Of a stretch of DNA of 64,000 nt, positions 8,973 to 17,180 are shown one piece after another. Position 1 is the first letter of the stretch. Every line of letters starts with the position of its first letter. The notes beneath the pieces were generated by a model. That model did no database searches. It saw only the letters and a list, made by a program, of their open reading frames with translations, and had not been told where the DNA came from. Source of the stretch: an uncultured Lachnospiraceae bacterium. GTDB lineage: Bacteria; Bacillota; Clostridia; Lachnospirales; Lachnospiraceae. A program made the translations under genes and the position numbers. The DNA lies in the NCBI GenBank assembly GCA_944381485.1, contig CALWLI010000039.1:50240-114239 (forward strand), given 5' to 3'.

Positions 8973-10364
8973 ATGTTTATCGGGAGAGAGCGTGAACTTG
9001 CGGCCCTGAATAAGCTTTACGAATCAGACAAGTTTGAATTCGTAGTGATCTACGGCCGCCGCCGTGTCGGAAAAACGGCGCTGATCAGCCGTTTTATTGA
9101 CGATAAAGATGCAATTTATTTTATGGGTGTCGAGAGCAACGCCAAGCAGAATCTTGAAAATTTCAGTAAAAGTATTCTGAACTATCACACAGGAATGGAG
9201 TCCGAAACCTCTTTCCTGTCTTTTCAGGCGGCCTTGGAATATGTGTTCAAGCTGTCAGAAAAGGAGCGGATCATCCTTGCCATTGACGAATACCCTTATG
9301 TTGCCCGCTCGTCGAAAAGCCTCGCTTCCACCATTCAGCTTTTGATCGACCAATATAAGGAAACTTCTAAACTGATGCTGATTCTCTGCGGCTCTTCCAT
9401 GTCCTATATGGAAGACCATGTCCTCGCCTACAAAGCACCGCTTTATGGCAGACGGACGGCGCAGATGAAAATTCTGCCCTTTGATTTTGCGGAGACCTGT
9501 CGCTATTTCCAAAACTTCACGTCAGAAGAAAAAGCTTATGTATACGGTATCGTCGGAGGTACGCCTCAGTATCTGCTTCAGATGAGTGACGAGCTGAGTA
9601 TTGCGGACAATATTAAAAACACATTTCTTAACCCCAACTCCGCCCTGTATGAAGAACCTGAGAACCTGCTCAAGCAGGAGGTACGAGAGCCGGCACTCTA
9701 TAATGCAATAATCACAGCGATTGCAACCGGGGCTTCCCGTATGTCGGAGATATCAGGAAAGGTCGGGGAAAGCACAAATACTTGCTCTGCTTATGTAAAA
9801 AATCTGATCTCTCTAGGGATTATCGAAAAGGAAACTCCCTATGGTGAAAAGACATCTCGGAAAGTGATTTACTCTATTTCGGACAATATGTTTCGTTTTT
9901 GGTATCGTTTTGTACCTGAAAATAACTCGATCATCGCCCGTGGCGCTGCCGATACGGCCTACAGGCGCATTGAGCCGTATCTGTCCGACTATATGGGCAA
10001 GGTGTTTGAGGAGATCTGCAAGCAGTATCTCTGGAGGCTGATGCTCTCCGGCGGATGCCCGGTGGAGTTTTCCTCGCTCGGTCGCTGGTGGGGCAATGAT
10101 CCCAAGGAAAAACGTCAGGTGGAGATCGACATCATCGCCGAGCAGGATAAAAACACGGCCCTTTTCGGGGAGTGCAAATGGACGAATGAAAAAGTCGATC
10201 TCGGCGTTTTGGAAAAACTCGTAAAGCGCAGCGAACTTTTCACTTACAAAAACGTTCACTACTACATATTCACCAAAACCGGCTTTACCAAAGGCTGCGT
10301 AGAGCGGGCAAAGGAGATGGGGAATGTGACACCGGTGAGGTATGAGGATATTGTTGGCATATAG
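8973..10364 (+). CDS. AAA ATPase with C-terminal DUF234/PD-(D/E)XK-like domain, probably horizontally acquired
   Basis: A 463-residue protein of the archaeal-type ATPase/DUF234 family found across archaea and anaerobic bacteria. Seen: Walker A GRRRVGKT (residues 28-35), Walker B ILAIDEY near residue 96, sensor-like LCGSSMSYMED, a winged-helix region (about 240-300), and a C-terminal stretch QVEIDIIA...FGECKW with the D-x(n)-E-x-K layout of a PD-(D/E)XK nuclease. The role in the cell is not established; nuclease or mobile-element links are inferred from the motif. Arg is coded mostly by CGC/CGT/CGG and Ile by ATC/ATT, unlike neighbouring genes with AGA/AGG and ATA. Two hairpin repeats bracket the gene, a sign of transfer. 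Confidence 0.9.
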   Translation: MFIGRERELAALNKLYESDKFEFVVIYGRRRVGKTALISRFIDDKDAIYFMGVESNAKQNLENFSKSILNYHTGMESETSFLSFQAALEYVFKLSEKERIILAIDEYPYVARSSKSLASTIQLLIDQYKETSKLMLILCGSSMSYMEDHVLAYKAPLYGRRTAQMKILPFDFAETCRYFQNFTSEEKAYVYGIVGGTPQYLLQMSDELSIADNIKNTFLNPNSALYEEPENLLKQEVREPALYNAIITAIATGASRMSEISGKVGESTNTCSAYVKNLISLGIIEKETPYGEKTSRKVIYSISDNMFRFWYRFVPENNSIIARGAADTAYRRIEPYLSDYMGKVFEEICKQYLWRLMLSGGCPVEFSSLGRWWGNDPKEKRQVEIDIIAEQDKNTALFGECKWTNEKVDLGVLEKLVKRSELFTYKNVHYYIFTKTGFTKGCVERAKEMGNVTPVRYEDIVGI

Positions 10365-10375
10365 ATTATAGATTG

Positions 10376-10432
10376 TACATTCGCAAAGCAGAGCCTCCCT
10401 TGGTACAATGACGGTATCAAGGGAGGCTTTCT
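10376..10432 (+). repeat. Hairpin repeat copy 2, downstream of the AAA ATPase gene
   Basis: Direct repeat of 8785-8841, starting 12 bases after the ATPase stop codon. Here the stem is uninterrupted: GCCTCCCTTGGTAC pairs with GTATCAAGGGAGGC, followed by TTTCT. It probably terminates the ATPase transcript and may mark the edge of an inserted unit. Confidence 0.8.
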
Positions 10433-10491
10433 ATAGGACTATTATACAAAAAAGATCCGGGAGCCTGCATGGCTGCCGAATCCTTCACTGA

Positions 10492-10579
10492 CGGAGACGG
10501 AGGGATTCGAACCCTCGTGCCGGTTGCCCGACAAACTGATTTCGAGTCAGCCCCGTTATGACCACTTCGATACGTCTCC
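10492..10579 (-). tRNA. tRNA-Ser (anticodon CGA)
   Basis: On the minus strand the 7-bp acceptor GGAGACG/CGTCTCC closes a cloverleaf with a long variable arm and G at the discriminator position, both typical of tRNA-Ser. The anticodon loop is CTCGAAA, giving CGA for codon UCG. CCA is not encoded. It lies downstream of tRNA-Arg on the same strand. Confidence 0.93.
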
Positions 10580-10587
10580 TTACAAAC

Positions 10588-10638
10588 ATTCCATATTTTA
10601 AGGGATTGAAATAAAAAAATCAAGTTGAAATATGGAAT
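10588..10638 (-). other. Inverted repeat between tRNA-Arg and tRNA-Ser
   Basis: ATTCCATATTT at 10588-10598 is the exact reverse complement of 10628-10638, and an inner TTGA/TCAA extends the pairing. It fills the spacer between the two tRNAs and could be a processing hairpin in a joint precursor. Confidence 0.55.
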
Positions 10639-10641
10639 TAC

Positions 10642-10713
10642 CGCTCCCAAGCGGAATCGAACCGCTATCTACAGCTCCGGAGGCTATCGTTCTATCCATT
10701 ATACTATGGGAGC
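10642..10713 (-). tRNA. tRNA-Arg (anticodon CCG)
   Basis: On the minus strand GCTCCCA pairs with TGGGAGC in the acceptor stem; the T arm is CGG-TTCGATT-CCG and the anticodon loop CTCCGGA gives CCG (codon CGG). The discriminator base is G. Its upstream region shares a divergent promoter zone with the metallophosphoesterase gene. Confidence 0.93.
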
Positions 10714-10728
10714 AATAAGCTTATATAA

Positions 10729-10829
10729 TATAGCATATGAGAGGGGAAATTATAAGGCCTTTGGCAAATTTAATGAAAAATTCATTCTTGGCTTTATGCC
10801 TTGTAAGCCTGTTTTGCATATGCTATAAT
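10729..10829. promoter_or_regulatory. Divergent promoter pair between tRNA-Arg and the metallophosphoesterase gene
   Basis: Rightward: TTGTAA at 10801-10806, 17 bases, TATAAT at 10824-10829. Leftward: an extended -10 reading TGCTATATT on the minus strand near 10725-10733. Both -10 regions share CATATGCTATA, so 10729-10739 and 10817-10827 form an 11-bp inverted repeat. Confidence 0.5.
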
Positions 10830-10870
10830 TTTTCAGTTATATTAATTTAAGATACGAGGAGTCCGACGAA

Positions 10871-11782
10871 ATGAGTTTAAAGACAGCGGCAGCCGCAGGC
10901 GGAGCCGCCCTTTTGGCGGCAGCTTTTTTCCTTAGATCGGAGTTTGAGAAAAAAAAGATAAAGACCGAGTACTACAGCTTAAGGACAGACAAGCTTAGGG
11001 GAAAGACGAGGCTTGTCTTTATAAGCGACCTCCACTCCCATGTGTTCGGGAAGGACAATGAGGAGCTTGTAAGGAGGATAAAGGAGCTCTCCCCTGATGC
11101 GGTCTTAATAGGCGGTGACATGATGACCTGCGGAAAGAAGACAGAGGAGCCTCCTCGTATGGAGACAGTGAACAGGCTTTTGGACAGGCTCTTTGAGGAG
11201 GGCTTTGAGGTCTTCTATGCCGAGGGAAACCATGAGACGAGAATGTTTGAGCGCTTTGCAGGGACCTATGAAAAGTGGAAACTCAAATATAACGACAGCA
11301 TAAACCCCAAAATGCACTATCTTGATGACGCCTATGCCTTCATCCGTCTGCCGGAGACCGGAGAGCGGATAAGAGTGTTCGGCATAACCCTTGGCATGGA
11401 GTACTATGAGAGGCAAAAGCCCGGTTTCGGCAACAGACATGAAATGCCTGAGGACTACATCAGCGGAAAGATAGGGGAAAATAGACAGGATGAGTTCACT
11501 CTTCTTATGATGCACAGCCCCCTGTATATGAGGGAGGCCCACAAATGGGGAGCGGACCTTGTGATTTCAGGGCATTTTCACGGGGGAACGGTGCGCATAC
11601 CTTTTGCAGGGGGACTTATGACTCCCCAGCTGCAGTTTTTCGTCAGGGAGTGCGCCGGGCTGCACCGCCTTGGGGATACGGTCATGATCGTAAACAGGGG
11701 TCTGGGGACTCACAGCATAAAAATAAGGTTCAACGACCTGCCGGAGATATCCTGCATAGATATAGTGGGAGAAAAGAAATAA
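10871..11782 (+). CDS. Membrane-anchored metallophosphoesterase
   Basis: A 303-residue calcineurin-like phosphoesterase with one N-terminal hydrophobic segment (about residues 5-22). The five family motifs are seen in order: ISDLHSH, IGGDMM, AEGNHE, MMHSPLY and ISGHFHGG, giving the Asp/His/Asn ligands of a two-metal centre. Related proteins (YkuE-like) act on phospholipids or UDP-linked substrates; the substrate here is unknown. The stop codon is 3 bases before scpA, so the two are translated from one message and the metallophosphoesterase may head the scpAB operon. Confidence 0.88.
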   Translation: MSLKTAAAAGGAALLAAAFFLRSEFEKKKIKTEYYSLRTDKLRGKTRLVFISDLHSHVFGKDNEELVRRIKELSPDAVLIGGDMMTCGKKTEEPPRMETVNRLLDRLFEEGFEVFYAEGNHETRMFERFAGTYEKWKLKYNDSINPKMHYLDDAYAFIRLPETGERIRVFGITLGMEYYERQKPGFGNRHEMPEDYISGKIGENRQDEFTLLMMHSPLYMREAHKWGADLVISGHFHGGTVRIPFAGGLMTPQLQFFVRECAGLHRLGDTVMIVNRGLGTHSIKIRFNDLPEISCIDIVGEKK

Positions 11783-11785
11783 GAT

Positions 11786-12577
11786 ATGGAAATAAGGTAT
11801 AAGCTTGAGCACTTTGAAGGCCCTCTTGACCTTCTGCTTCATCTTATAGACAAGAACAAGGTGGATATCTATGATATCCCCATAGTGGAGATAACAAGGC
11901 AGTATCTGGAATATGTGAGGAACATGGAGAGGGAGGACCTCAATATAGTCTCGGATTTTCTGGTCATGGCTGCCACTCTTCTCGACATAAAAGCAAGGAT
12001 GCTCCTTCCGAGAGAGATAAACGAGGAGGGGGAGGAGGAAGACCCCAGGGCTGAGCTGGTGGAAAGGCTCCTTGAATACAAGAGATTCAAATACATGGCC
12101 TCAGAGCTTTCGGACATGGAGGATGAGGCCGTCAAATTTTGCTATAATCAGGAGAACATACCTGAGGAGGTGGCAAAATATATCCCTCCCACAGACCTTG
12201 ATGAGCTTCTTTCAGGGGTGGATGTGGAAAAGCTCAATCGCATCTTCCTTGAGGTCATGAAGCGCAGGGAGGAGAAGACGGATCCCATACGCTCAAATTT
12301 CGGAGTAATAAAGAGAGAGAGGATATCCCTCAGCTCAAAGATAGTAAATGTCATAGATTACGCAAGGCACCACAAAAAATTTTCCTTCAGGCAGATGCTG
12401 GAGAGGGAGGCGGAGAAGATGGATGTGGTGGTCACCTTCCTTGCTGTGCTTGAGCTTATGAAGATGGGAAAGATAAAGCTTGTGCAGGAAAAGGCCTTTT
12501 CAGATATAGAGATAGAGGCTTCCGACTCTTTGGAGGAGACAAAGAGCCTTGATCTCTCCGATATCACGGACAGATAG
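11786..12577 (+). CDS. scpA: Segregation and condensation protein A
   Basis: The kleisin subunit of the SMC-ScpAB condensin, which folds and separates chromosomes. The N-terminus carries the family hallmark FEGPLDLLLHLI (residues 9-20) that binds the SMC neck, an acidic middle, and a C-terminal winged helix (about 180-245, FSFRQMLE...VVVTFLAVLELMKMGKI) that binds the SMC head. At 263 residues the length is standard. ScpB follows after 14 bases. Confidence 0.96.
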   Translation: MEIRYKLEHFEGPLDLLLHLIDKNKVDIYDIPIVEITRQYLEYVRNMEREDLNIVSDFLVMAATLLDIKARMLLPREINEEGEEEDPRAELVERLLEYKRFKYMASELSDMEDEAVKFCYNQENIPEEVAKYIPPTDLDELLSGVDVEKLNRIFLEVMKRREEKTDPIRSNFGVIKRERISLSSKIVNVIDYARHHKKFSFRQMLEREAEKMDVVVTFLAVLELMKMGKIKLVQEKAFSDIEIEASDSLEETKSLDLSDITDR

Positions 12578-12591
12578 AGAGAGTATTTAAG

Positions 12592-13260
12592 ATGGAAGAA
12601 AAAGAACTTATAAAACAGGAATCGCCATACTGCAAAGGACATGAGCTCCCGTCTGAAGAAGACCCGAGAAGGGAGGAGGACATAGTGATCGCAGTCCTCT
12701 TTTCTCTCGGGAGAGCGGTGACAGCGAGAGAGATGGCAAAGGCTCTTGATACGGATGCAGACAGGGCAAGAAAGGTCTGTGACAGGGTCATTGACAGGTA
12801 TGAGAGGGAAGACGGGGCTCTCATAGTCAGGAGGCTTGAGGGTAAATATCAGATATGTACGAATCCGAAGTATTATCCTGAGCTTACAAAGCTTGTAAAA
12901 ACTCCTCAAAAGCCTGTGCTGACGGATGTAGTGCTGGAGACCCTGGCCATAATCGCCTACAAGGCTCCGGTGACAAAGGTCATGATAGAGAAGATAAGGG
13001 GCGTGAAATCCGACCATGCTGTGAACAAGCTGATAGAGTACGGCTTGGTGGAGGAGACAGGGAGGCTTGATGCTCCCGGAAGGCCGGCTCTCTTTGCCCC
13101 CACAGATGAGTTTTACAGGCGCTTCGGCGTGAGCGGGAAGGACGAGCTTCCGGGAGTGGATCCCGAGACGGAGGATATCATAGAGGAAGAGGTAAAGGAG
13201 GAGGTCCGTGAGGCCTTTTCAGGAGGCGTTGAGCTTGCGCCTGAGGAAGATAAGGATTGA
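12592..13260 (+). CDS. scpB: Segregation and condensation protein B
   Basis: Dimeric winged-helix partner of ScpA in condensin. Seen are the tandem winged helices (about 25-105 and 110-180) with the conserved stretch LETLAIIAYKAPVTK followed by IRGVKSDHAVNKL and the GRPALFAPTDEF end. The first 20 residues and the last 35 acidic residues are extra tails. ATG 12592 begins 14 bases after scpA. Confidence 0.95.
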   Translation: MEEKELIKQESPYCKGHELPSEEDPRREEDIVIAVLFSLGRAVTAREMAKALDTDADRARKVCDRVIDRYEREDGALIVRRLEGKYQICTNPKYYPELTKLVKTPQKPVLTDVVLETLAIIAYKAPVTKVMIEKIRGVKSDHAVNKLIEYGLVEETGRLDAPGRPALFAPTDEFYRRFGVSGKDELPGVDPETEDIIEEEVKEEVREAFSGGVELAPEEDKD

Positions 13261-13276
13261 CAGGAGATAAGAGTAT

Positions 13277-13816
13277 ATGGAGAGGATAGCTCGGTTTTTT
13301 AAGGTTTCCGAAAACAGATTCAAAGAGGATATGAAGGATTTTGAGGCGGAGAGGGACAGCTCGGAGATATACAGGGAGCTGATACTTCCCAAAAGAGCGA
13401 CAAAGGGCTCTGCGGGATATGACTTTTTTTCGCCTGTTGATATAGAGCTTGCGCCCGGAGAGAGCATAAAGATCCCTACAGGGATGCGGGCAAAGATGGC
13501 CGAGGGCTGGGTGCTTATGATATTTCCCAGAAGCTCTCTCGGCTTCAAGTACAAGCTTCAGCTCAACAATACTGTAGGTATAGTTGACAGCGATTATTTT
13601 TACTCCGACAACGAGGGCCACATCTTTATAAAGATCATAAATGACAACAATGAGGGCAAGAAGGTAAAGATAGGAAAAAACACAGCCTTTGCCCAGGGGA
13701 TATTCCTGCCCTTCGGAGTAACCGAGGACGACGAGGCCGATGGGGAGAGAAACGGAGGCTTCGGAAGCACGGACAGGCAGCATCAGATCCGGGAGGTAAA
13801 AGCGGATGCCTTTTGA
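13277..13816 (+). CDS. dut: dUTP diphosphatase (trimeric type)
   Basis: It hydrolyses dUTP to dUMP, keeping uracil out of DNA and feeding dTMP synthesis. The trimeric motifs are recognisable: KGSAGYDFFSP (motif 1), PRSSLGFK (motif 2), NNTVGIVDSDYF (motif 3), AFAQGIFLPF (motif 4) and a C-terminal Gly-rich arm ending NGGFGSTDRQH (motif 5). A 30-residue N-terminal extension precedes motif 1; at 179 residues it is longer than the usual 145. Its end overlaps the next start by 11 bases. Confidence 0.9.
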   Translation: MERIARFFKVSENRFKEDMKDFEAERDSSEIYRELILPKRATKGSAGYDFFSPVDIELAPGESIKIPTGMRAKMAEGWVLMIFPRSSLGFKYKLQLNNTVGIVDSDYFYSDNEGHIFIKIINDNNEGKKVKIGKNTAFAQGIFLPFGVTEDDEADGERNGGFGSTDRQHQIREVKADAF

Positions 13817-14417
13817 TATGAAAAGGGAAAATATAATAAGGGTAGCGGCGGTGGCAGGCTTTCTGGCTGCTGTCTCCGTAGGCGGATGCTCAAGGATGTC
13901 CACAGAGGAGCTCAGGCTCTCAGGGATAGAACAGCTGGAAAACGGAGACTATGAGGCTGCGTCGAGATCCTTTGCAGAGGCCCTGGAGGCCTGCAGAGGA
14001 GAGGTGGGAGAGCTTCAGTACGATATTTTAAAGTACAGGGCAGAGGCTTCCTTTATGCTTGAGGACTATGAGAGGGCCTCCGAAACCTGGGAGAAGCTTA
14101 TGATACTTGACGAGGATCCCGAAAATCAGATGGAGTACAACAAGAGGCTTATGGCCTGCAATGCGGCCAAGGCGAACCTGAGAGGAAAGGAACTCATGGA
14201 AGAAGGGGATTATGAGGCTGCCCTCTCTGAATTTGAGAAAGGACTTGCCACAGGGGATGAGAGCATGAGCAGAGTGCTCAGATTCAACCGGGCCTGCTGC
14301 TATGAATTCATGGGTGAATATGAGAAGGCCCTGGAGGAATTCAGCTCATACATCAGCGAGTTTCCGGATGATGAGGCGGCCTTTAAGGAGTACAATTTTT
14401 TGAAAACCAGAGTTTAG
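13806..14417 (+). CDS. TPR-repeat lipoprotein
   Basis: A 203-residue lipoprotein with a signal peptide ending in VGGC (Cys28) followed by two pairs of tetratricopeptide repeats (about 38-100 and 120-195), with typical A-x-x-x-F/Y-E-x-A-L spacing such as YEAALSEFEKGLATGDE. TPR units hold protein partners, so it is probably a surface scaffold; the partner is unknown. ATG 13806 is chosen because GGGAGG (13791-13796) sits 9 bases before it inside dut. Confidence 0.8.
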   Translation: MPFDMKRENIIRVAAVAGFLAAVSVGGCSRMSTEELRLSGIEQLENGDYEAASRSFAEALEACRGEVGELQYDILKYRAEASFMLEDYERASETWEKLMILDEDPENQMEYNKRLMACNAAKANLRGKELMEEGDYEAALSEFEKGLATGDESMSRVLRFNRACCYEFMGEYEKALEEFSSYISEFPDDEAAFKEYNFLKTRV

Positions 14418-14515
14418 TTTCGACTCGGGCCGAAAGATGTAAAAGTCAAGTCCAAAACCTTACCTTGGAGGTAAAATTTAGCCTCGTCAGAGCTAATACG
14501 ATTTGGTAAAGATTT

Positions 14516-14562
14516 ACAATATATTGGATGTACAATAAAAATACAAACCAATATATTGTGTA
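14516..14562 (+). promoter_or_regulatory. Tandem NrdR boxes upstream of nrdD
   Basis: ACAATATATTGGATGT (14516-14531) and ACCAATATATTGTGTA (14547-14562) both resemble the NrdR box consensus, acaCwAtATaTwGtgt. They start 31 bases apart, about three helical turns, the classic NrdR pair arrangement. The second box overlaps the -35 element. The nrdR gene itself is at 31901-32401. Confidence 0.85.
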
Positions 14563-14584
14563 ACAAAAATACAGGTGCTATAAT
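14556..14584 (+). promoter_or_regulatory. nrdD promoter
   Basis: TTGTGT at 14556-14561, 17 bases, and TATAAT at 14579-14584 preceded by TGC (extended -10). It is about 100 bases upstream of nrdD and is occluded by NrdR box 2. Confidence 0.75.
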
Positions 14585-14684
14585 TTTAAGCACGAACGCA
14601 TATGAACGGTCTTTCTTCCGTGGGCATTACGTTTGGGGGAGAAGGCCGTATTATTTATACTTTAATTTATAGGGGAGATTTGCG

Positions 14685-17105
14685 ATGATTGAGGTAATTA
14701 AGAGAGACGGGAAGGTCGTTGATTTTGACCTTTCAAAGATCACTGACGCCATGAAGAAGGCATTTAAGGCTACGGGGAATATCTACAACAATGATATCAT
14801 GGAGCTGCTTTCTTTGAGAGTGACCTCCGATTTCCAGCCCAAGATGAAGGACGGAAAGATAGGGGTGGAGGACATACAGGACAGCGTCGAGCATACTTTG
14901 GAGCAGGCAGGCTATACTGACGTGGCTAAGGCCTACATCCTTTACAGAAAACAGCGAGAGAATGTGCGTAATGTCTCCAAGACCATGCTTGATTACAAGT
15001 CGGTAATAGACAATTACCTTAAGATAAACGACTGGAGAGTGAAGGAGAATTCAACTGTCACCTACTCTGTAGGAGGACTCATACTCTCAAACTCAGGAGC
15101 CGTGACCGCAAACTACTGGCTCTCCGAGATATATGACAAGGAGATAGCTGAGGCCCACAGGAATGCGGATATACACCTTCATGACCTTTCCATGCTCACA
15201 GGCTACTGCGCCGGATGGTCACTGAAGCAGCTTATACAGGAGGGCTTGGGAGGAATACCGGGAAAGATAACCTCTTCTCCCGCAAGGCACCTCTCCACAC
15301 TCTGCAACCAGATGGTAAACTTCCTGGGAATAATGCAGAATGAGTGGGCGGGAGCTCAGGCCTTTTCTTCCTTCGACACCTATCTTGCTCCCTTTGTGAA
15401 GGTGGACAACTTAAGCTACAAGGAAGTCAAGCAGTGCATACAGTCCTTCATATACGGAGTAAACACTCCTTCAAGATGGGGAACTCAGGCTCCCTTCACA
15501 AATGTCACTCTTGACTGGACAGTACCCGCCGATCTTGCGGAGCAGAACTGCATCATAGGCGGAAAAGAGGTGGACTTCAAGTACAAGGACTGCGTAAAAG
15601 AGATGGCCATGGTCAACAAGGCCTTTATAGAGATAATGATAGAGGGAGATGCCAACGGCAGAGGCTTCCAGTATCCCATACCCACCTACAGCATAACAAG
15701 GGATTTTGACTGGTCCGAGACAGAAAACAACAAGCTTCTTTTCGAGATGACGGCCAAGTACGGAACACCCTATTTCTCAAACTATATAAACTCTGATATG
15801 GAGCCCTCGGATGTGCGCTCCATGTGCTGCAGACTGAGGCTTGACTTGAGAGAGCTCAGAAAGAAGTCCGGAGGATACTTCGGATCAGGAGAGAGCACAG
15901 GCTCTGTGGGAGTTGTCACCATAAACCTTCCCAGGATAGCATATCTTTCAAAGGACAAGGATGACTTCTACAAGAGACTTGGCAGGATGATGGACCTCTC
16001 AGCCCGCTCCTTGAAAACAAAGAGACAGGTAATAACAAAGCTTCTTGATCAGGGACTCTATCCCTACACCAAGAGATATCTCGGAACCTTCAACAACCAC
16101 TTCTCCACCATAGGAATAGTGGGAATGAATGAGGCAGGCCTCAACGCCAACTGGCTCAGGAAGGATCTCACTCACAAGGAGACCCAGGATTTTGCGAAGG
16201 AAGTCCTCAACCACATGAGGGAGAAGCTTTCAGACTATCAGGAGATGTACGGAGACCTCTACAATCTGGAGGCCACACCGGCAGAGTCCACAGCCTACAG
16301 GCTTGCAAAGCATGACAAGGAGAGATACCCTGATATAATCACCGCAAATGAGTGCAGCGGAGTTCCCTATTACACCAACTCCTCTCATCTGCCTGTGGGA
16401 TATACTTCAGACATATTTGATGCCCTTGACGTTCAGGATGAGCTGCAGACACTCTACACCTCGGGAACCGTATTCCACGCATTCCTGGGAGAGAAGCTTC
16501 CTGATTGGAAGGCTGCAGCAAAACTGGTAAAGACTATAGCGGAGAATTACAAGCTCCCCTACTATACCATCTCTCCCACCTACTCGGTATGCAAGGACCA
16601 CGGCTACCTCAACGGAGAGCACTTTACCTGCCCCGTATGCGGACAGAAGTCTGAGGTCTACAGCAGGATAACAGGATATTATCGCCCGGTTCAGAACTGG
16701 AATGACGGAAAGAGCCAGGAGTATAAGGACCGCAAGGAGTACGATGTAAACGACTCATACTCAAGACACAAGCACAGCACGAAAGAGGCTGAGGAGATAG
16801 TAAGGGACTTAAAGAAGGCTGAGCCCATATGTGAATCCGATGCAACCGAGCTTTTGGAGGAGGGCACCTACCTCTTTACAACAAGCACCTGCCCCAACTG
16901 CGTGACAGCAAAGAAGCACCTTGACGAGAGCGGCATAGCTTATAAGCTTATAAATGCGGAGGAGAACAGGGAACTGGCAAAAAGCCTTAAGGTGGTACAG
17001 GCCCCCACTCTCGTAACTGTGAGAAACAAAGAGGTATATAAGACCGCAGGACTTACAGACATAGAAAAATTATGTGCTGATTATGTGGTAAATGAGGCAA
17101 AATAG
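14685..17105 (+). CDS. nrdD: Anaerobic (class III) ribonucleoside-triphosphate reductase with C-terminal redoxin-like domain
   Basis: It makes dNTPs from NTPs by glycyl-radical chemistry under anoxia. Order: ATP-cone regulatory domain (about 1-95, VIKRDGKVVDF...), ten-stranded barrel, zinc site (CPVCG near 648-652 with an upstream Cys/His), and glycyl-radical loop RITGYYRPV with Gly664. Unlike the usual enzyme, which ends near 700-730, this one continues with a thioredoxin/glutaredoxin-like domain (about 725-806) holding CPNC (Cys736, Cys739) and a cis-Pro-like QAPTL. This suggests a redoxin-driven class III enzyme with a fused reductant; formate-using enzymes have no such domain. No nrdG activase gene lies beside it. 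Confidence 0.95.
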   Translation: MIEVIKRDGKVVDFDLSKITDAMKKAFKATGNIYNNDIMELLSLRVTSDFQPKMKDGKIGVEDIQDSVEHTLEQAGYTDVAKAYILYRKQRENVRNVSKTMLDYKSVIDNYLKINDWRVKENSTVTYSVGGLILSNSGAVTANYWLSEIYDKEIAEAHRNADIHLHDLSMLTGYCAGWSLKQLIQEGLGGIPGKITSSPARHLSTLCNQMVNFLGIMQNEWAGAQAFSSFDTYLAPFVKVDNLSYKEVKQCIQSFIYGVNTPSRWGTQAPFTNVTLDWTVPADLAEQNCIIGGKEVDFKYKDCVKEMAMVNKAFIEIMIEGDANGRGFQYPIPTYSITRDFDWSETENNKLLFEMTAKYGTPYFSNYINSDMEPSDVRSMCCRLRLDLRELRKKSGGYFGSGESTGSVGVVTINLPRIAYLSKDKDDFYKRLGRMMDLSARSLKTKRQVITKLLDQGLYPYTKRYLGTFNNHFSTIGIVGMNEAGLNANWLRKDLTHKETQDFAKEVLNHMREKLSDYQEMYGDLYNLEATPAESTAYRLAKHDKERYPDIITANECSGVPYYTNSSHLPVGYTSDIFDALDVQDELQTLYTSGTVFHAFLGEKLPDWKAAAKLVKTIAENYKLPYYTISPTYSVCKDHGYLNGEHFTCPVCGQKSEVYSRITGYYRPVQNWNDGKSQEYKDRKEYDVNDSYSRHKHSTKEAEEIVRDLKKAEPICESDATELLEEGTYLFTTSTCPNCVTAKKHLDESGIAYKLINAEENRELAKSLKVVQAPTLVTVRNKEVYKTAGLTDIEKLCADYVVNEAK

Positions 17106-17180
17106 GTTTATAATGTATCTATAATTTCGGGAAATATCCCGCAAGGGGTATTTCCCTGATATTTTCGGAGGGATTATATT

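Noticed and set aside
8973-10364. Toxin-antitoxin or restriction system
   Set aside because: Only one gene is present between the repeats; no methylase, antitoxin or second partner can be seen.
10417-10650. 77-residue minus-strand ORF
   Set aside because: It runs through tRNA-Ser and its flanks; its protein has no family features.
13178-13903. 241-residue minus-strand ORF
   Set aside because: It is opposite dut and the lipoprotein start; no recognisable domain, no ribosome site.
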